A stretch of DNA of 64,000 bases from Bacteroidota bacterium (GTDB taxonomy: Bacteria; Bacteroidota; Bacteroidia; Chitinophagales; Chitinophagaceae). Position numbers and translations under genes: made by a program. The stretch covers positions 214,645 through 278,644 of the forward strand of contig JAFEAF010000019.1 of assembly GCA_018266555.1 (NCBI GenBank). Reading direction: 5' to 3'. The notes beneath the pieces were generated by a model. That model was not told the DNA's origin, made no database searches, and worked only from the letters and a program-made list of their open reading frames with translations. Positions 1 through 9,573 of the stretch are shown here, one piece after another. Within the stretch, counting starts at the first letter, position 1; each line of letters begins with the position of its first letter.

Positions 1-1
1 C

Positions 2-562
2 AAAGCAGGATCAGTCAAAAACTGGAAAGTATTGGAAACAATTGCCGGCAAAACAAATTTGATTATTGATTTTGGCGGAGGAATCAAGCAAGAGAAAGAT
101 GTCCGGATTGTTTTTGACTCCGGGGCAGCGCTGGCGACGATTGGGAGCATCGCAAGTGAAAATGAAATAGAGTTTTTGAAATGGATTCAGGAATTCGGTG
201 CAGCTAATTTTTTTTTAGGTGCTGATGTAAAAAATGAAAAAATTACCATTCATGGATGGCAGAAAATTACAGACATTGATTTATTTGATTTCATTCAAAA
301 ATATATTGCACAAAGGATTAACTATATATTTTGTACCGATGTATCGAAAGACGGAAAGCTTCAGGGGCCGGCTATTGATTTATACAAAAAGATCATGGAG
401 AAGTTTCCTGATTTGAATCTCGTTGCCAGTGGCGGCATCAGTTCTTTAAAAGATCTGGAAGAATTAAAAAATATCGGTTGCAGCGCTGCCATTGTAGGAA
501 AAGCTATTTATGAAAATAAAATCTCATTGAAAGAATTAGAATTATTCAATTCATCATTTTAA
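2..562 (+). CDS. hisA: HisA isomerase, C-terminal part (cut by window start)
   Basis: 1-(5-phosphoribosyl)-5-[(5-phosphoribosylamino)methylideneamino]imidazole-4-carboxamide isomerase of histidine synthesis, a cytoplasmic TIM barrel. The reading frame is open from base 2, so the N-terminus lies outside the window; the TTG at 32 is an internal Leu codon. Visible motifs are the Gly-rich [11 protein letters not shown], the catalytic-Asp segment [13 protein letters not shown] and the second phosphate site LVASGGISS. hisF begins 2 nt after the stop, so the two are surely co-transcribed. Identification is firm; only the missing N-terminus is unknown. Confidence 0.95.
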   Translation, partial: KAGSVKNWKVLETIAGKTNLIIDFGGGIKQEKDVRIVFDSGAALATIGSIASENEIEFLKWIQEFGAANFFLGADVKNEKITIHGWQKITDIDLFDFIQKYIAQRINYIFCTDVSKDGKLQGPAIDLYKKIMEKFPDLNLVASGGISSLKDLEELKNIGCSAAIVGKAIYENKISLKELELFNSSF

Positions 563-564
563 TT

Positions 565-1323
565 GTGTTGACAAAACGTATCATACCATGTCTTGACATT
601 AAAGACGGAAGAACGGTGAAAGGAACCAACTTCATCAACCTGCGGGATGCCGGTGATCCGGTAGAATTAGGAGCATTGTATGCGCAGCAGGGAGCAGATG
701 AATTAGTATTCCTGGACATCGCAGCTACTATTGAAAAAAGAAAAACACTTTCCGAGTTAGTAAATAAAATCGCTCATCATGTCAATATCCCATTTACTGT
801 TGGCGGTGGCATTAAAACTGTTGATGATGTCAATCTGCTTTTACAAAATGGCGCTGATAAAATTTCAATAAATACAGCCGCCTTTAAAAACCCTGACCTG
901 ATTCAGCAATTGGCAAAAGAATTTGGAAGCCAGTGTGTGGTACTTGCCATTGATACAAAAAAAGAAGAGAACGGAAACTGGTATGTTTATCTGAATGGAG
1001 GAAGAATGAAAACAGAAACTAAATGTTTTGAATGGGCGAGGCAGGCTGTGGAGCTTGGTGTTGGAGAAATTTTATTGACTTCCATGAATCATGATGGAAC
1101 AAAAAATGGTTTTGCCGTTGAAATCACAAAATTGCTTGCTGAAAATCTTCCCGTTCCTGTTATTGCATCAGGAGGCGCAGGCAAAATGGATCATTTTGCA
1201 GATGTGTTTAAAGATGCTTCTGCCGATGCGGCACTGGCGGCAAGTATTTTTCATTTTAAAGAAATAGCTATCCCCGATTTAAAAAAATATTTAGCTCAAC
1301 AAAAAATTGTAATAAGACTATGA
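565..1323 (+). CDS. hisF: Imidazole glycerol phosphate synthase cyclase subunit
   Basis: HisF forms imidazole glycerol phosphate and AICAR from PRFAR using ammonia from HisH. The 252-residue length is normal. The two catalytic aspartates are in place: D11 in CLDIKDGR and D130 in LAIDTKKE. Phosphate loops are FTVGGGIKT and VIASGGAG. The start is GTG at 565 (VLTKRIIPC); TTG at 568 is the only close alternative and no ATG fits. It overlaps hisI by 4 nt (ATGA), which implies translational coupling. Confidence 0.96.
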   Translation: MLTKRIIPCLDIKDGRTVKGTNFINLRDAGDPVELGALYAQQGADELVFLDIAATIEKRKTLSELVNKIAHHVNIPFTVGGGIKTVDDVNLLLQNGADKISINTAAFKNPDLIQQLAKEFGSQCVVLAIDTKKEENGNWYVYLNGGRMKTETKCFEWARQAVELGVGEILLTSMNHDGTKNGFAVEITKLLAENLPVPVIASGGAGKMDHFADVFKDASADAALAASIFHFKEIAIPDLKKYLAQQKIVIRL

Positions 1324-1910
1324 AGCCTGAATTTAAAAAATCCCCGGACGGATTAATGCCGGTAATTATACAGGATGCAGTCAGCAAAACTGTTTTGATG
1401 CTTGGCTTCATGAATGAAGAAGCTTTTGAAAAAAGCATAAAAGAAAAAAAAGTAACCTTCTTCAGCAGGAGCAAACAACGGCTTTGGACAAAAGGAGAAA
1501 CATCGGGAAATTTTCTTTTGATAAGAGAAATTCTTACAGACTGCGATAATGACACCTTGTTGATCAAAACCACGCCCACCGGCCCGGTTTGTCATACCGG
1601 CGCTGATACCTGTTTCAATGAAAACAATTCTTCTTTTTCTTTAGAAAAACTGGAAGAAATTATTAATGAAAGAAAAAATAATCCTTTAGCATCTTCTTAC
1701 ACTTCATCGTTATTTGAAAAAGGTATCAGTAAAATAGCTCAAAAAGTAGGAGAAGAATCCGTGGAACTGGTAATAGAAAGTACAGGTAATAACGACTCCC
1801 TCTTTCTAAATGAAGCTGCTGACCTCTTATACCATTATTTTGTATTGCTACAGGCAAAAAACCACAAACTGAGTGATGTGGTGAAGATTTTAAATGAGCG
1901 GCATAAGTGA
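1320..1910 (+). CDS. hisIE: Bifunctional phosphoribosyl-AMP cyclohydrolase / phosphoribosyl-ATP pyrophosphatase
   Basis: This fusion catalyses the second and third steps of histidine synthesis. Residues 1-100 are the HisI domain, with [18 protein letters not shown] and the metal-binding DCDNDTLL and CHTGADTCF segments. Residues 108-196 are the helical HisE domain, with [12 protein letters not shown] and [14 protein letters not shown]. The 196-residue length fits the usual fusion. It starts inside the end of hisF and is the last gene of the his operon in this window. Confidence 0.95.
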   Translation: MKPEFKKSPDGLMPVIIQDAVSKTVLMLGFMNEEAFEKSIKEKKVTFFSRSKQRLWTKGETSGNFLLIREILTDCDNDTLLIKTTPTGPVCHTGADTCFNENNSSFSLEKLEEIINERKNNPLASSYTSSLFEKGISKIAQKVGEESVELVIESTGNNDSLFLNEAADLLYHYFVLLQAKNHKLSDVVKILNERHK

Positions 1911-1971
1911 ATGGGACCTAAAATCTTCCATTGATATCATTGATTGGCTTATCTCATATGGAATTGCCGGT

Positions 1972-2002
1972 GGATTAAATAAAAAACATTTTTATTTAAT
2001 CC
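1972..2002 (+). terminator. AT-rich perfect hairpin after the his operon
   Basis: A perfect 14-bp inverted repeat (GGATTAAATAAAAA and its complement) closes on a 3-nt loop 61 bp after hisIE. No clean T-run follows, so it may be a weak terminator or an mRNA 3' end stabiliser; the position is the main argument. Confidence 0.4.
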
Positions 2003-2110
2003 AAATAAATTGACATACCTTACATATTCTCCCCCCTATCCAACTTTATTTATTCCTTCCCTATACCAACGATTATATAAACATTTTTAACTCACTTAAA
2101 AACGCAACAC

Positions 2111-2830
2111 ATGAGAAAGATTCTTTCTTTTCTGATGCTGGTTCCACTATTTGCAATCAGCCAGAACCAAACTGTCATTAGCGCCCAGCGCTATTTTCCA
2201 AAACCGGATAAAGTATTGGAATTTGAAAAAGCTTTGGTTTCCCATATACAAAAATACCATAGCGGCGACTGGAAATGGAGAGTGTATGAAATTCAAACAG
2301 GGCCCGATGCCGGCGGCTATCATATTGTAGAAGGCCCTAAAACATGGGATGAGTTTGATAAACGGGGCGACCTTGGAGCTGAACATTTGAATGACTGGAA
2401 TAAAAATGTAGCGCCCAACCTGAGTGATAAATATTCATCGGGATATTCTGATTATCGAGAAGATCTAAGCACCACTCAGCTACTTGCTTTTACTAATAAG
2501 ATCACTATTACCCATGTATTTCCCAAACCAGGAATGGGAGGAAAAGTGGAGGCGGATATAAAGAAAATCAAAAAGGGATGGGAAGCCGGCAACCAGACCG
2601 TTGCTGTTTACCAGGCTGTAGCTTCTGGCCCCACGCAATATGCAATTGTGTCCCGGTTGAAAGATGGATTGAAAGAATTACAAAGCGGATATCGCAAACC
2701 CATCAAAGAACGTTATGATGCTGCCAACGGAGAAGGTACCTACGAGATATTCCTGGATCACATAAACAAAACAACAGAAAACAACTGGTCGGAAATACTT
2801 TCTTTCCGGGCCGATCTGAGTTCAAAGTGA
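2111..2830 (+). CDS. Secreted protein of unknown function
   Basis: No family recognised with confidence. The 239-residue product starts with a signal peptide (MRKILSFLMLVPLFAISQ). The mature part seems to hold two similar halves, each with a beta strand ending in FPKPxK/FPKPGM (about residues 28 and 137) and a later strand GGYHIVEGP or PTQYAIVSR. That would suit a duplicated ferredoxin-like alpha/beta-barrel (ABM-type) fold; this is inference from the repeat. It stands alone between the his operon hairpin and a strong terminator. Confidence 0.7.
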   Translation: MRKILSFLMLVPLFAISQNQTVISAQRYFPKPDKVLEFEKALVSHIQKYHSGDWKWRVYEIQTGPDAGGYHIVEGPKTWDEFDKRGDLGAEHLNDWNKNVAPNLSDKYSSGYSDYREDLSTTQLLAFTNKITITHVFPKPGMGGKVEADIKKIKKGWEAGNQTVAVYQAVASGPTQYAIVSRLKDGLKELQSGYRKPIKERYDAANGEGTYEIFLDHINKTTENNWSEILSFRADLSSK

Positions 2831-2922
2831 AAAAATTTTAATTGAAAGTCGGAGCGCAGTTATATAGCTTACTTAAATCATAACCCGTGTTCCAGGCTAA
2901 TCATTCACAAATGATATCAGCT

Positions 2923-2952
2923 AAAACCTCTTCGAATTGAAGAGGTTTTTTT
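2923..2952 (+). terminator. Intrinsic terminator
   Basis: An 11-bp stem (AAAACCTCTTC with GAAGAGGTTTT), a 5-nt loop and a T-run follow the secreted-protein gene. The flanking A-run means it could also stop minus-strand transcripts from the thiolase gene. Confidence 0.85.
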
Positions 2953-3025
2953 AATTGCAATCTTATTAGAAAAACTTGGCAGAATAATCAGCAAGCTGCA
3001 ATCTTTTTAACCAACTCTAAAATCA

Positions 3026-4210
3026 CTAAGAAACATTTTCAATCACCATTGCACTGGCGCCACCTCCTCCATTACAAATTCCCGCAGCGCCATATTTAGT
3101 ATTGTTTGCCTTGAGCACATTTAGTAAAGTGACAATGATCCTTGCCCCGCTGCAACCGAGAGGATGACCAAGAGAAACAGCGCCGCCATGTACATTTACT
3201 TTTGCCGGATTCAAGTTCATGCGTTTTGTATTTTCAATCCCAACTACAGCAAATGCTTCATTCAGTTCCCAATATTCAATATCACTCATTTTCAAATTCG
3301 CTTTGGCTACTGCTTTAGGCACAGCAAGAGATGGAGTTGTGGTAAACCATTCCGGTGTTTGTTCGGCATCAGCATATGAACGGATCAACGCCAAAGGCTT
3401 AATGCCTAACGCTTCTGCTTTTTCTTTACTCATTAATACTAATGCAGCAGCGCCATCATTCATGGTGCTGGCATTGGCAGCCGTTACGGTTCCGTCTTTT
3501 TGAAATGCCGGGTTTAATGATGGGATCTTTTCAAATTTTACATTGAATGGTTCTTCATCCTTACTGATCACAACAGGGTCGCCTTTACGTTGCGGGATTT
3601 CAACAGGTACAACTTCGTTTTTGAATTTACCACTCTCCCAGGCTGCCTGGCTTCGTTTATAACTTTCAATCGCAAACACATCCTGATCCTGCCTGCTGAT
3701 GCCACATTCCTTTGCACATAATTCTGCAGCATTACCCATGGCTCTGCCATCATATACATCTGTCAGTCCATCTTTAGCTAATCCATCTATGAAGGAAACA
3801 TTACCATATTTATTTCCCCATCTCAAACTGTCTGCATAAAAAGGAACATTACTCATACTTTCCATCCCACCGGCTACTACTATATCTGCATCTCCTAATA
3901 AAATACTTTGCGCAGCCTGTGCAATTGCTTTCATTCCACTGGCGCAAACTTTATTGACAGTAGTACAAACAACTTCATCGGGCAATCCGGCAAACTTTGC
4001 TGCCTGCCTGGCCGGTGCCTGGCCTAAATTGGCTTGCAACACACAACCCATTAATACTTCCTGTACTGAACCGGGGGAAGTGCCTGCTCTTTTCAATGCT
4101 TCTTTAATAGCCACTGCTCCTAATTGAGTAGCTGATAAACTTTTTAATGATCCGCCAAAACTTCCTATCGGTGTTCGAACTGCGGAGATGATATAAACCT
4201 CTTTAGCCAT
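3026..4210 (-). CDS. Acetyl-CoA C-acetyltransferase (thiolase)
   Basis: A 394-residue thiolase that condenses or cleaves acetoacetyl-CoA/3-ketoacyl-CoA. The nucleophile is C89 in VNKVCASGMKA; the C-terminal His and Cys lie in VSLGHPLGCSG and GICNGGGGAS. An upstream in-frame ATG at 4294 would add 28 residues unlike the family. MAKEVYIISAVRTPIG is the normal thiolase N-terminus, and a promoter-like box at 4239-4246 lies inside the longer version, so 4210 is chosen. Acetoacetyl-CoA specificity is inferred from family similarity; there is no fatty-acid gene next to it. Confidence 0.92.
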   Translation of the reverse strand: MAKEVYIISAVRTPIGSFGGSLKSLSATQLGAVAIKEALKRAGTSPGSVQEVLMGCVLQANLGQAPARQAAKFAGLPDEVVCTTVNKVCASGMKAIAQAAQSILLGDADIVVAGGMESMSNVPFYADSLRWGNKYGNVSFIDGLAKDGLTDVYDGRAMGNAAELCAKECGISRQDQDVFAIESYKRSQAAWESGKFKNEVVPVEIPQRKGDPVVISKDEEPFNVKFEKIPSLNPAFQKDGTVTAANASTMNDGAAALVLMSKEKAEALGIKPLALIRSYADAEQTPEWFTTTPSLAVPKAVAKANLKMSDIEYWELNEAFAVVGIENTKRMNLNPAKVNVHGGAVSLGHPLGCSGARIIVTLLNVLKANNTKYGAAGICNGGGGASAMVIENVS

Positions 4211-4238
4211 ATTTAAGTTCCATTTTTTATTTGAAAGG

Positions 4239-4246
4239 CAAAGATA
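4239..4246 (-). promoter_or_regulatory. Bacteroidota-type -7 box (TATCTTTG) for the thiolase
   Basis: On the minus strand the sequence reads TATCTTTG, an exact match to the Bacteroidota -7 consensus TAnnTTTG, 28 nt before the chosen thiolase start. The -33 element is unconvincing. It supports the shorter gene model. Confidence 0.5.
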
Positions 4247-4370
4247 ACAATTGTTAGTCTTGAAAAGGGCTCTACCAGGTTGCAATATCATCATTGCGTC
4301 TGTATAAAATACGGGTAAAAGACAGGCGCATACAAAAAACTAGCAGCAGGAATTCACTTAGCTTTATGTT

Positions 4371-5594
4371 ATGACTGGAATCATTGACCGGGGCCAACGC
4401 ATAAGGGAAAAAAGTTTTCTGCTTATGGTGCCGCTTTTTGCTTTGGCAGGAGTGCTATGGTCAGTCTTGTATTATTTTTATTATGGTTTCACCATCCCGG
4501 TCATTATACCCGGCAGCTATTCCATTATATCGTTTCTATCGCTTCTTCTTTATCGCTGGCACAAAAATTTTCCTCTATTCCGAACCATCCAACTCCTATT
4601 GATATTATTGCTACCCTTTTTATTGCATTTAAGTTTGGGCAATTTCATTTCATCCAGCGCTGTCATTCTTTGGAGTACCCTTTGCCCGCTGGGAGCTTTA
4701 GCATTTTATAATACCAAAGCGGCTACATATTATATACTTCTCTTCCTGCTTGTTGTGTTTGCTGCCTTTTTTCTGGAGAATAAAATTGTGCCTGCAGAAA
4801 CTAAACTGCCAGCAGAACTGATCAGGATATTATTCGTTTTGAATATTGCTTCCGTTACATTTCTGACCTTCTTCGTATTACGCTACTTTGTAAATCAAAA
4901 CGATAAGGTTAAAGAACAACTCAAGCATGAACAGGAATTACTGGCAGCAGAAAGAGAAAAATCAGAAAAGTTACTGCTGAATATTCTTCCGTTATCTATT
5001 GCGGAACGATTGAAAGCCGGAGAAAAAACAATAGCTGATGAGTATCCTGAAGCTGCAGTGATGTTTGCCGATATAGTCGGGTTTACCTCTACAACCCAGC
5101 ATATTCCTCCAGTCATGCTTGTTGAAAACCTGAATAAAATTTTCACGCATTTTGATTTGCTTGTTGAAAAATCTGGATTAGAAAAAATAAAAACTATTGG
5201 CGATGCATACATGGTTGTTTCGGGCTTAACGGTGGATCATCGTGATCACATTTTCCGGATGACTGATCTCGCATTAAATATGACTGAAGATATCCAGCAA
5301 TTCAGCCTGGATGGTAAAACAAAATGTTCGATGCGCATAGGCCTGCATGCAGGCCCGGTGGTAGCCGGAGTGATCGGTACAAAAAAATTCTCCTACGATG
5401 TGTGGGGGGATGCAGTCAATACCGCAAGCAGGATGGAATCTTTCAGTGAACCCGGAATGATTCAACTCACTGAAAAATTTTATGAGTATATCAAAAACGA
5501 TTATGAATGTGAATACCGGGGTAAGTGTGAAATAAAAAGCAAGGGCTGGATGAACCTGTATTTTCTAAAAGGAAAAAGGAAATACAGGAAATAA
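4371..5594 (+). CDS. Membrane-anchored class III adenylate cyclase
   Basis: Makes cAMP from ATP at the inner membrane. Residues 15-172 carry about six hydrophobic segments, 175-205 a short charged coiled coil, and 226-400 a class III cyclase domain. Metal-binding aspartates are D234 (FADIVGFT) and D278 (GDAYMVVSG). K274 and D343 are the pair that select adenine rather than guanine. N350 and R354 (NTASRME) are the transition-state residues. All catalytic positions are kept, so activity is likely. No HAMP or receptor domain is present. The substrate call follows the known residue rules of the family. Confidence 0.9.
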   Translation: MTGIIDRGQRIREKSFLLMVPLFALAGVLWSVLYYFYYGFTIPVIIPGSYSIISFLSLLLYRWHKNFPLFRTIQLLLILLLPFLLHLSLGNFISSSAVILWSTLCPLGALAFYNTKAATYYILLFLLVVFAAFFLENKIVPAETKLPAELIRILFVLNIASVTFLTFFVLRYFVNQNDKVKEQLKHEQELLAAEREKSEKLLLNILPLSIAERLKAGEKTIADEYPEAAVMFADIVGFTSTTQHIPPVMLVENLNKIFTHFDLLVEKSGLEKIKTIGDAYMVVSGLTVDHRDHIFRMTDLALNMTEDIQQFSLDGKTKCSMRIGLHAGPVVAGVIGTKKFSYDVWGDAVNTASRMESFSEPGMIQLTEKFYEYIKNDYECEYRGKCEIKSKGWMNLYFLKGKRKYRK

Positions 5595-5877
5595 AAAAAT
5601 CTACTTTCCCAGTTTTTAAAGCCTGGTATTTTGTTTTAAATAAGAAAAATTCCTTTCAATTCCAAAAATCATTAAAGAAAATTCTGGGATCTGATCGGGT
5701 CTGGCATAATAAAATAGTTTCCCTTTAATATGATACTACTATCCATAATGATGACAAAAGGTTAAATGCTATATTACAGATGTTAATCACATGTAAATGC
5801 ATGCAAATTTTGCAATAATACCAATTCTTCGCATGTCTTTTGCATCCGGGACATTATTCATTCACTCAAAAAATCGT

Positions 5878-6294
5878 ATGAACATGAAAAGATTAATTAT
5901 TCTATCCGGGCTATTGCTCGCATGCAGTGGTTTGATGTTTGCACAAACCAAGACCACTTCATCAAAAACTTCCAAAACAAAAGAAGCCAAAACTTCTACT
6001 GTAGCAACAAAATCCAAGGTTGCCGCCAAAGACGATAAAAATGCTACAGTAGCAAAAGAGCCTAAGGTTAAAGCAAAAGTAGCTACTGAAGCAAAAACTA
6101 AGGCAAAAGAAACAAGTAAAGCCAAGTCAACTACTTCAGTTGCTAAAACAAACAGCGCTACTCATCTGAAAGCCAATGGCACACCTGATATGCGGTTTAA
6201 GGAAAATAAAGCGCCAAAGAAAAAAGATGGCACTCCGGATATGCGTTACAAGGTGAATAAAGAAAAAGCAAAAGAGAAAACTAAAACAAACTAA
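5878..6294 (+). CDS. Secreted Lys/Ala/Thr-rich protein with GTPDMR repeats
   Basis: A signal peptide (MKRLIILSGLLLACSGLMFAQ) is followed by a low-complexity stretch of Lys, Ala, Thr and Ser and, at the C-terminus, two copies of GTPDMR(F/Y)KxNK. An earlier ATG at 5797 would place 27 unlikely residues before the signal peptide; the start is taken at 5878, with 5884 also possible. The strongly basic, probably disordered mature chain points to a cell-envelope or nucleic-acid/polysaccharide-binding role, which is inference only. Confidence 0.75.
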   Translation: MNMKRLIILSGLLLACSGLMFAQTKTTSSKTSKTKEAKTSTVATKSKVAAKDDKNATVAKEPKVKAKVATEAKTKAKETSKAKSTTSVAKTNSATHLKANGTPDMRFKENKAPKKKDGTPDMRYKVNKEKAKEKTKTN

Positions 6295-6321
6295 AACAAA
6301 CTTAAAAACAGATAGTTTTAC

Positions 6322-6352
6322 AAAAAGGTTGATTTAATAAATCAACCTTTTT
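6322..6352 (+). terminator. Intrinsic terminator
   Basis: A 14-bp stem (AAAAAGGTTGATTT and its complement) with a 3-nt loop and a T-run lies 28 bp after the Lys-rich protein gene. Confidence 0.85.
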
Positions 6353-6393
6353 AATTGTAGAAGTTACGCCCTCTACAAAATATTTTAGAAAAA

Positions 6394-6702
6394 TTAATTT
6401 GATTTTGATCCCAGGATAGAATCAATAGCTGCTCCAAGCAGATCAACGATTTCTTGCTTGACAACTCCAATCTGTTCGATCTCCTCCCCTACCCGCCAAT
6501 GCGTTCCTTCTTTTATTAAAGTAAGCCTAAGAGTGCCTTTGCCCGATTGTAGCAGCACATCATAAGTCCCGGTGAGCTGACCTTCCCAAGATATTGTTTC
6601 CGCAACTGCAGCTTTGTAAAAAATTGTATTATAAGTGAAAGTGGTTGTGAAAACGAGATGGTCAATTGAATCCGGTATACCGGCAACTAGTTGATAGTCC
6701 AT
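6394..6702 (-). CDS. Small protein of unknown function
   Basis: A 102-residue soluble protein that I do not recognise. It has no signal peptide or membrane segment; the pattern of alternating hydrophobic residues (LVFTTTFTYN, TYDVLLQSGKGTLRLTLI) suggests a beta-rich fold followed by a short C-terminal helix. It is the last gene of a minus-strand run that reaches up to 12120; the spacing of 92 bp from the acetyltransferase gene leaves co-transcription open. Confidence 0.55.
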   Translation of the reverse strand: MDYQLVAGIPDSIDHLVFTTTFTYNTIFYKAAVAETISWEGQLTGTYDVLLQSGKGTLRLTLIKEGTHWRVGEEIEQIGVVKQEIVDLLGAAIDSILGSKSN

Positions 6703-6793
6703 AAAATTCCGTTTTATACTATTAAGTTAAGATTAAAAAATTCCGTACTAACAATTAGTTTTATGAACGGTCTGTTTCAGATGTTTTTTGGTA

Positions 6794-7510
6794 TCATAGT
6801 CTTTCCAATACATCAATAAAAAGCTGCTTCCGTTTTTGAAATCCAATGGACTCATAAAGCCGGATGGCTGTGATATTACTGGTCAATACATGAAGAAAGG
6901 GGACAAAGGAATTATCAAGTATTATTTTCATTACATGCAGCATCAAAGTTTTGGCATAGCCTTTACCCTGATGATCAGGATGTGTACAGACGGCGCTTAC
7001 TTCCATATAAGGAACCGGGTGCATACGCTGCCCCGTCATAGCAATTAGCTTTTCATCTTTAAAAATTCCAAAATAGTTTCCAAATAAAATGGTATGTTCC
7101 AGAAAAGGGCCTGGTTTTGTAATAGATGTTAGATTGAGCATTTGTGGAATATGAATGTCAGTTAATGGTGTAATCAGGCCGCTACTCTCTGTACAAAATG
7201 CCCGGACAGGATGCAAATACAACATTTGGGTTACATCCATTGATTGGTTCACCTGCCATTTCCGATCATCATAATTCATTTTTTCCAATGATGAAATTGC
7301 AATCTTTTTCTCAGCAGGCATAAATTCATGCAATCTTTGAAGGCCTGAATCATTCAAATCTTTTGTTCCGGCAAAAGGTGCAATATCCTGAAGATAATAC
7401 CCCACCCCGGAGCCAACCACGGCAATATCCCGGTTACCGGTGGTTATGGCATTCCAAATCATATTATCAAGTATATGTTGCATTCCGTTTGGTAGCTGTA
7501 TAAAATGCAA
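6794..7510 (-). CDS. GNAT-family N-acetyltransferase
   Basis: Acetyl-CoA-dependent transferase of the FR47/GNAT type; the substrate is unknown. The 238 residues hold a divergent N-terminal half and a C-terminal GNAT core with the acetyl-CoA loop in VCTHPDHQGKGYAKTL (R/Q-x-x-G-x-G/A pattern) followed by LHVLTSNITAIRLYESIGF, the usual alpha4/beta7 region. Neighbours give no functional hint. Confidence 0.85.
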   Translation of the reverse strand: MHFIQLPNGMQHILDNMIWNAITTGNRDIAVVGSGVGYYLQDIAPFAGTKDLNDSGLQRLHEFMPAEKKIAISSLEKMNYDDRKWQVNQSMDVTQMLYLHPVRAFCTESSGLITPLTDIHIPQMLNLTSITKPGPFLEHTILFGNYFGIFKDEKLIAMTGQRMHPVPYMEVSAVCTHPDHQGKGYAKTLMLHVMKIILDNSFVPFLHVLTSNITAIRLYESIGFQKRKQLFIDVLERL

Positions 7511-7611
7511 CTTACTCTAAATCCTGCAGTAGGATATAGTGCAGATAAAAATCATTAACCTGTATCAGATCTTACAAAAAAAAGTATTGAGTTGCTTCAG
7601 GATTTAAAATT

Positions 7612-9009
7612 CTATCGTTTGTTTTTTAGCCTGGAGACGAAGTAAAAATACAAAGGGACGCCGGCGAGAATTAATGCAGTTCCGATTGCCGCTTCTCTTG
7701 GCCTTGAATAGATAGTATTAATAACCAGTGTTGCGCTGAATAAAACAACCAAAGCGGGTACAACCGGGTAACCCCATACTTTATAAGGCCTGGGTGTATC
7801 CGGCATTTTTCTTCTTAGAATAAAAACGCCGAGTGTGGTGGCCCCATAAAAAATGAAAACGGCAAAGATGATCATGTCTGTTAATTGGTCGAAAGTGCCA
7901 CTTAAAACAAGTAAGGATGCCAATGCTCCCTGGTACAATAAGGAATATGAGGGTACCTTTTTTACATTAAGTCGTGCAGCTTTTGAGAAAAACATCCCTT
8001 CGCCTGCCATTGCATAATATATCCTGCCACCGGTTAATATCGTGGCATTCGTACACCCCAATGTTGTAAGTGCAATAAGAACAGAAATAAACATTACGCC
8101 GCCATTATTCCAGAAAATACGAACTGCTTCCACTGCTGCAATCTGATTTCCCGACCGGTTAATGGCTTCAATATCGTGAACCGACATCAAGGATAAATAA
8201 GTCGTATTGATAAGTAAATAGATACTGATGATTACGATCACTCCTATTGCAATTCCTTTGGGAATATTTTTATTTGCTTCTTTAATCTCTCCTCCGATAA
8301 ATCCTATGGATGCCCACCCCTGGTATCCCCAAAATGCAGCAAGCATAGCAGTAAACACAGCACTGAAACTTACAGAAGAAGCATCCACTGTATTTATCTG
8401 GAAGGGGCGGGTTAAATCTGCATGAGAACTACTTAATCCAAAGGCGATAATCAGAAGGATTCCTGTAATCACCATTAAAAGAATTGCCGTACTTACACCG
8501 GCGCCTGCTTTTACACCACGATTATTTATCCATGTAAGTACTATTATGATACCAATAGCGACTATTTTAATATTAAAATCCTGAAAAGGATGAAACACTC
8601 CCCACAAGTTTATATTGCTCCAGGAAGATAGCACCGGAGGTAAATGAATGACACTGTTAATTGATTGAGCAAACACATAGGCCAGGGCAGAAATGGATGC
8701 TGTATGAATTACCGTGAATAAAGACCAGCCAAAAATGAATGCAAAAAATTTATTGTAAATTTTTTGATAATAAATATACTCACCCCCAGTATTTGCCAGC
8801 AAACCTGCTACTTCAGCATTACATAATGCACCGAACAAACTGATAATACCTGCTAGCAACCAGCAAATAAGCACCCATCCGGAAGAATGCAGTACATCGG
8901 TCATAGGAGCTACTTTCTTATATACACCTGAGCCAATGATATTTCCAATCACAAGCACAATCACAAAACGTAACCCCAATGAACGATTAAGTTGGTTTTG
9001 GGTGTCCAT
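7612..9009 (-). CDS. APC-family amino acid permease
   Basis: A 465-residue inner-membrane transporter with about 12 hydrophobic segments. The N-terminal helix has the substrate-binding GNIIGSGVYKKV, where the G(S)G break is typical of APC/LAT-type transporters; GFIGGEIKEANKNIPKGI is the conserved loop after TM6. The exact amino acid cannot be read from sequence. It precedes a small unknown gene and GNAT gene on the same strand without tight coupling. Confidence 0.9.
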   Translation of the reverse strand: MDTQNQLNRSLGLRFVIVLVIGNIIGSGVYKKVAPMTDVLHSSGWVLICWLLAGIISLFGALCNAEVAGLLANTGGEYIYYQKIYNKFFAFIFGWSLFTVIHTASISALAYVFAQSINSVIHLPPVLSSWSNINLWGVFHPFQDFNIKIVAIGIIIVLTWINNRGVKAGAGVSTAILLMVITGILLIIAFGLSSSHADLTRPFQINTVDASSVSFSAVFTAMLAAFWGYQGWASIGFIGGEIKEANKNIPKGIAIGVIVIISIYLLINTTYLSLMSVHDIEAINRSGNQIAAVEAVRIFWNNGGVMFISVLIALTTLGCTNATILTGGRIYYAMAGEGMFFSKAARLNVKKVPSYSLLYQGALASLLVLSGTFDQLTDMIIFAVFIFYGATTLGVFILRRKMPDTPRPYKVWGYPVVPALVVLFSATLVINTIYSRPREAAIGTALILAGVPLYFYFVSRLKNKR

Positions 9010-9067
9010 GTTGTTTTTTAAATGAAACTGAATTTAAAATGGTAGCCTGATTCTATTAAATAAAATA

Positions 9068-9562
9068 TTATCGTTCATCCGCACTTGGCCCGTACATACC
9101 TGGAACAGGAATGTCCAATAATCTTAAATAAACTGATAATTGTCCCCGGTGATGGATTAAGTGATTGAATGCCCAACCACGGATAGCAACTTTTTTCACA
9201 AGCTGGTACATGACTTTATCACCAACCCGTACTGTCCAGGATTGATTCATTAGTTCATCGGATGCTTTTTCAAGGTCCGCAATAGCCGGATCTAATTTTT
9301 CCTGGAAGATATATAATAATTCCTCTAATGAGGCTGCTGTGTTGGAAGGAAAAGAGCGGCCTGCAAAATCAAAATCGGGACTATGCAGAATGTCCGAGAC
9401 CCAATGAGGTGTTTGAGCTATATGAGTAGCCAATCTACCTATAGTCATGGATTTTTCGTGAGGCTTCCAGTCTTTTTTATCAAATGGAACCCGCTCCAGA
9501 ATTTTTTTTGTCAATGCTGACTCATGTTTCAATTCTGCAATGAATGCATCTTTTAAAGCCAT
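9068..9562 (-). CDS. DinB-family protein
   Basis: A 164-residue four-helix DinB/YfiT-type protein. The putative metal site is spread over three histidines, among them one in LATHIAQTPHW (about 46-55) and one in HLIHHRGQLSVYLR (about 136-145). These proteins are thought to be metal- and thiol-dependent hydrolases or transferases, but most, including this one, have no assigned substrate. A second DinB-like gene lies at 25963. Only 12 bp separate it from the LysE-type gene upstream, so the two are probably one transcript. Confidence 0.88.
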   Translation of the reverse strand: MALKDAFIAELKHESALTKKILERVPFDKKDWKPHEKSMTIGRLATHIAQTPHWVSDILHSPDFDFAGRSFPSNTAASLEELLYIFQEKLDPAIADLEKASDELMNQSWTVRVGDKVMYQLVKKVAIRGWAFNHLIHHRGQLSVYLRLLDIPVPGMYGPSADER

Positions 9563-9573
9563 AGATAAAATTT

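Noticed and set aside
4211..4294. 28-residue N-terminal extension of the thiolase
   Set aside because: Not like any thiolase N-terminus, and an exact -7 promoter box lies inside it.
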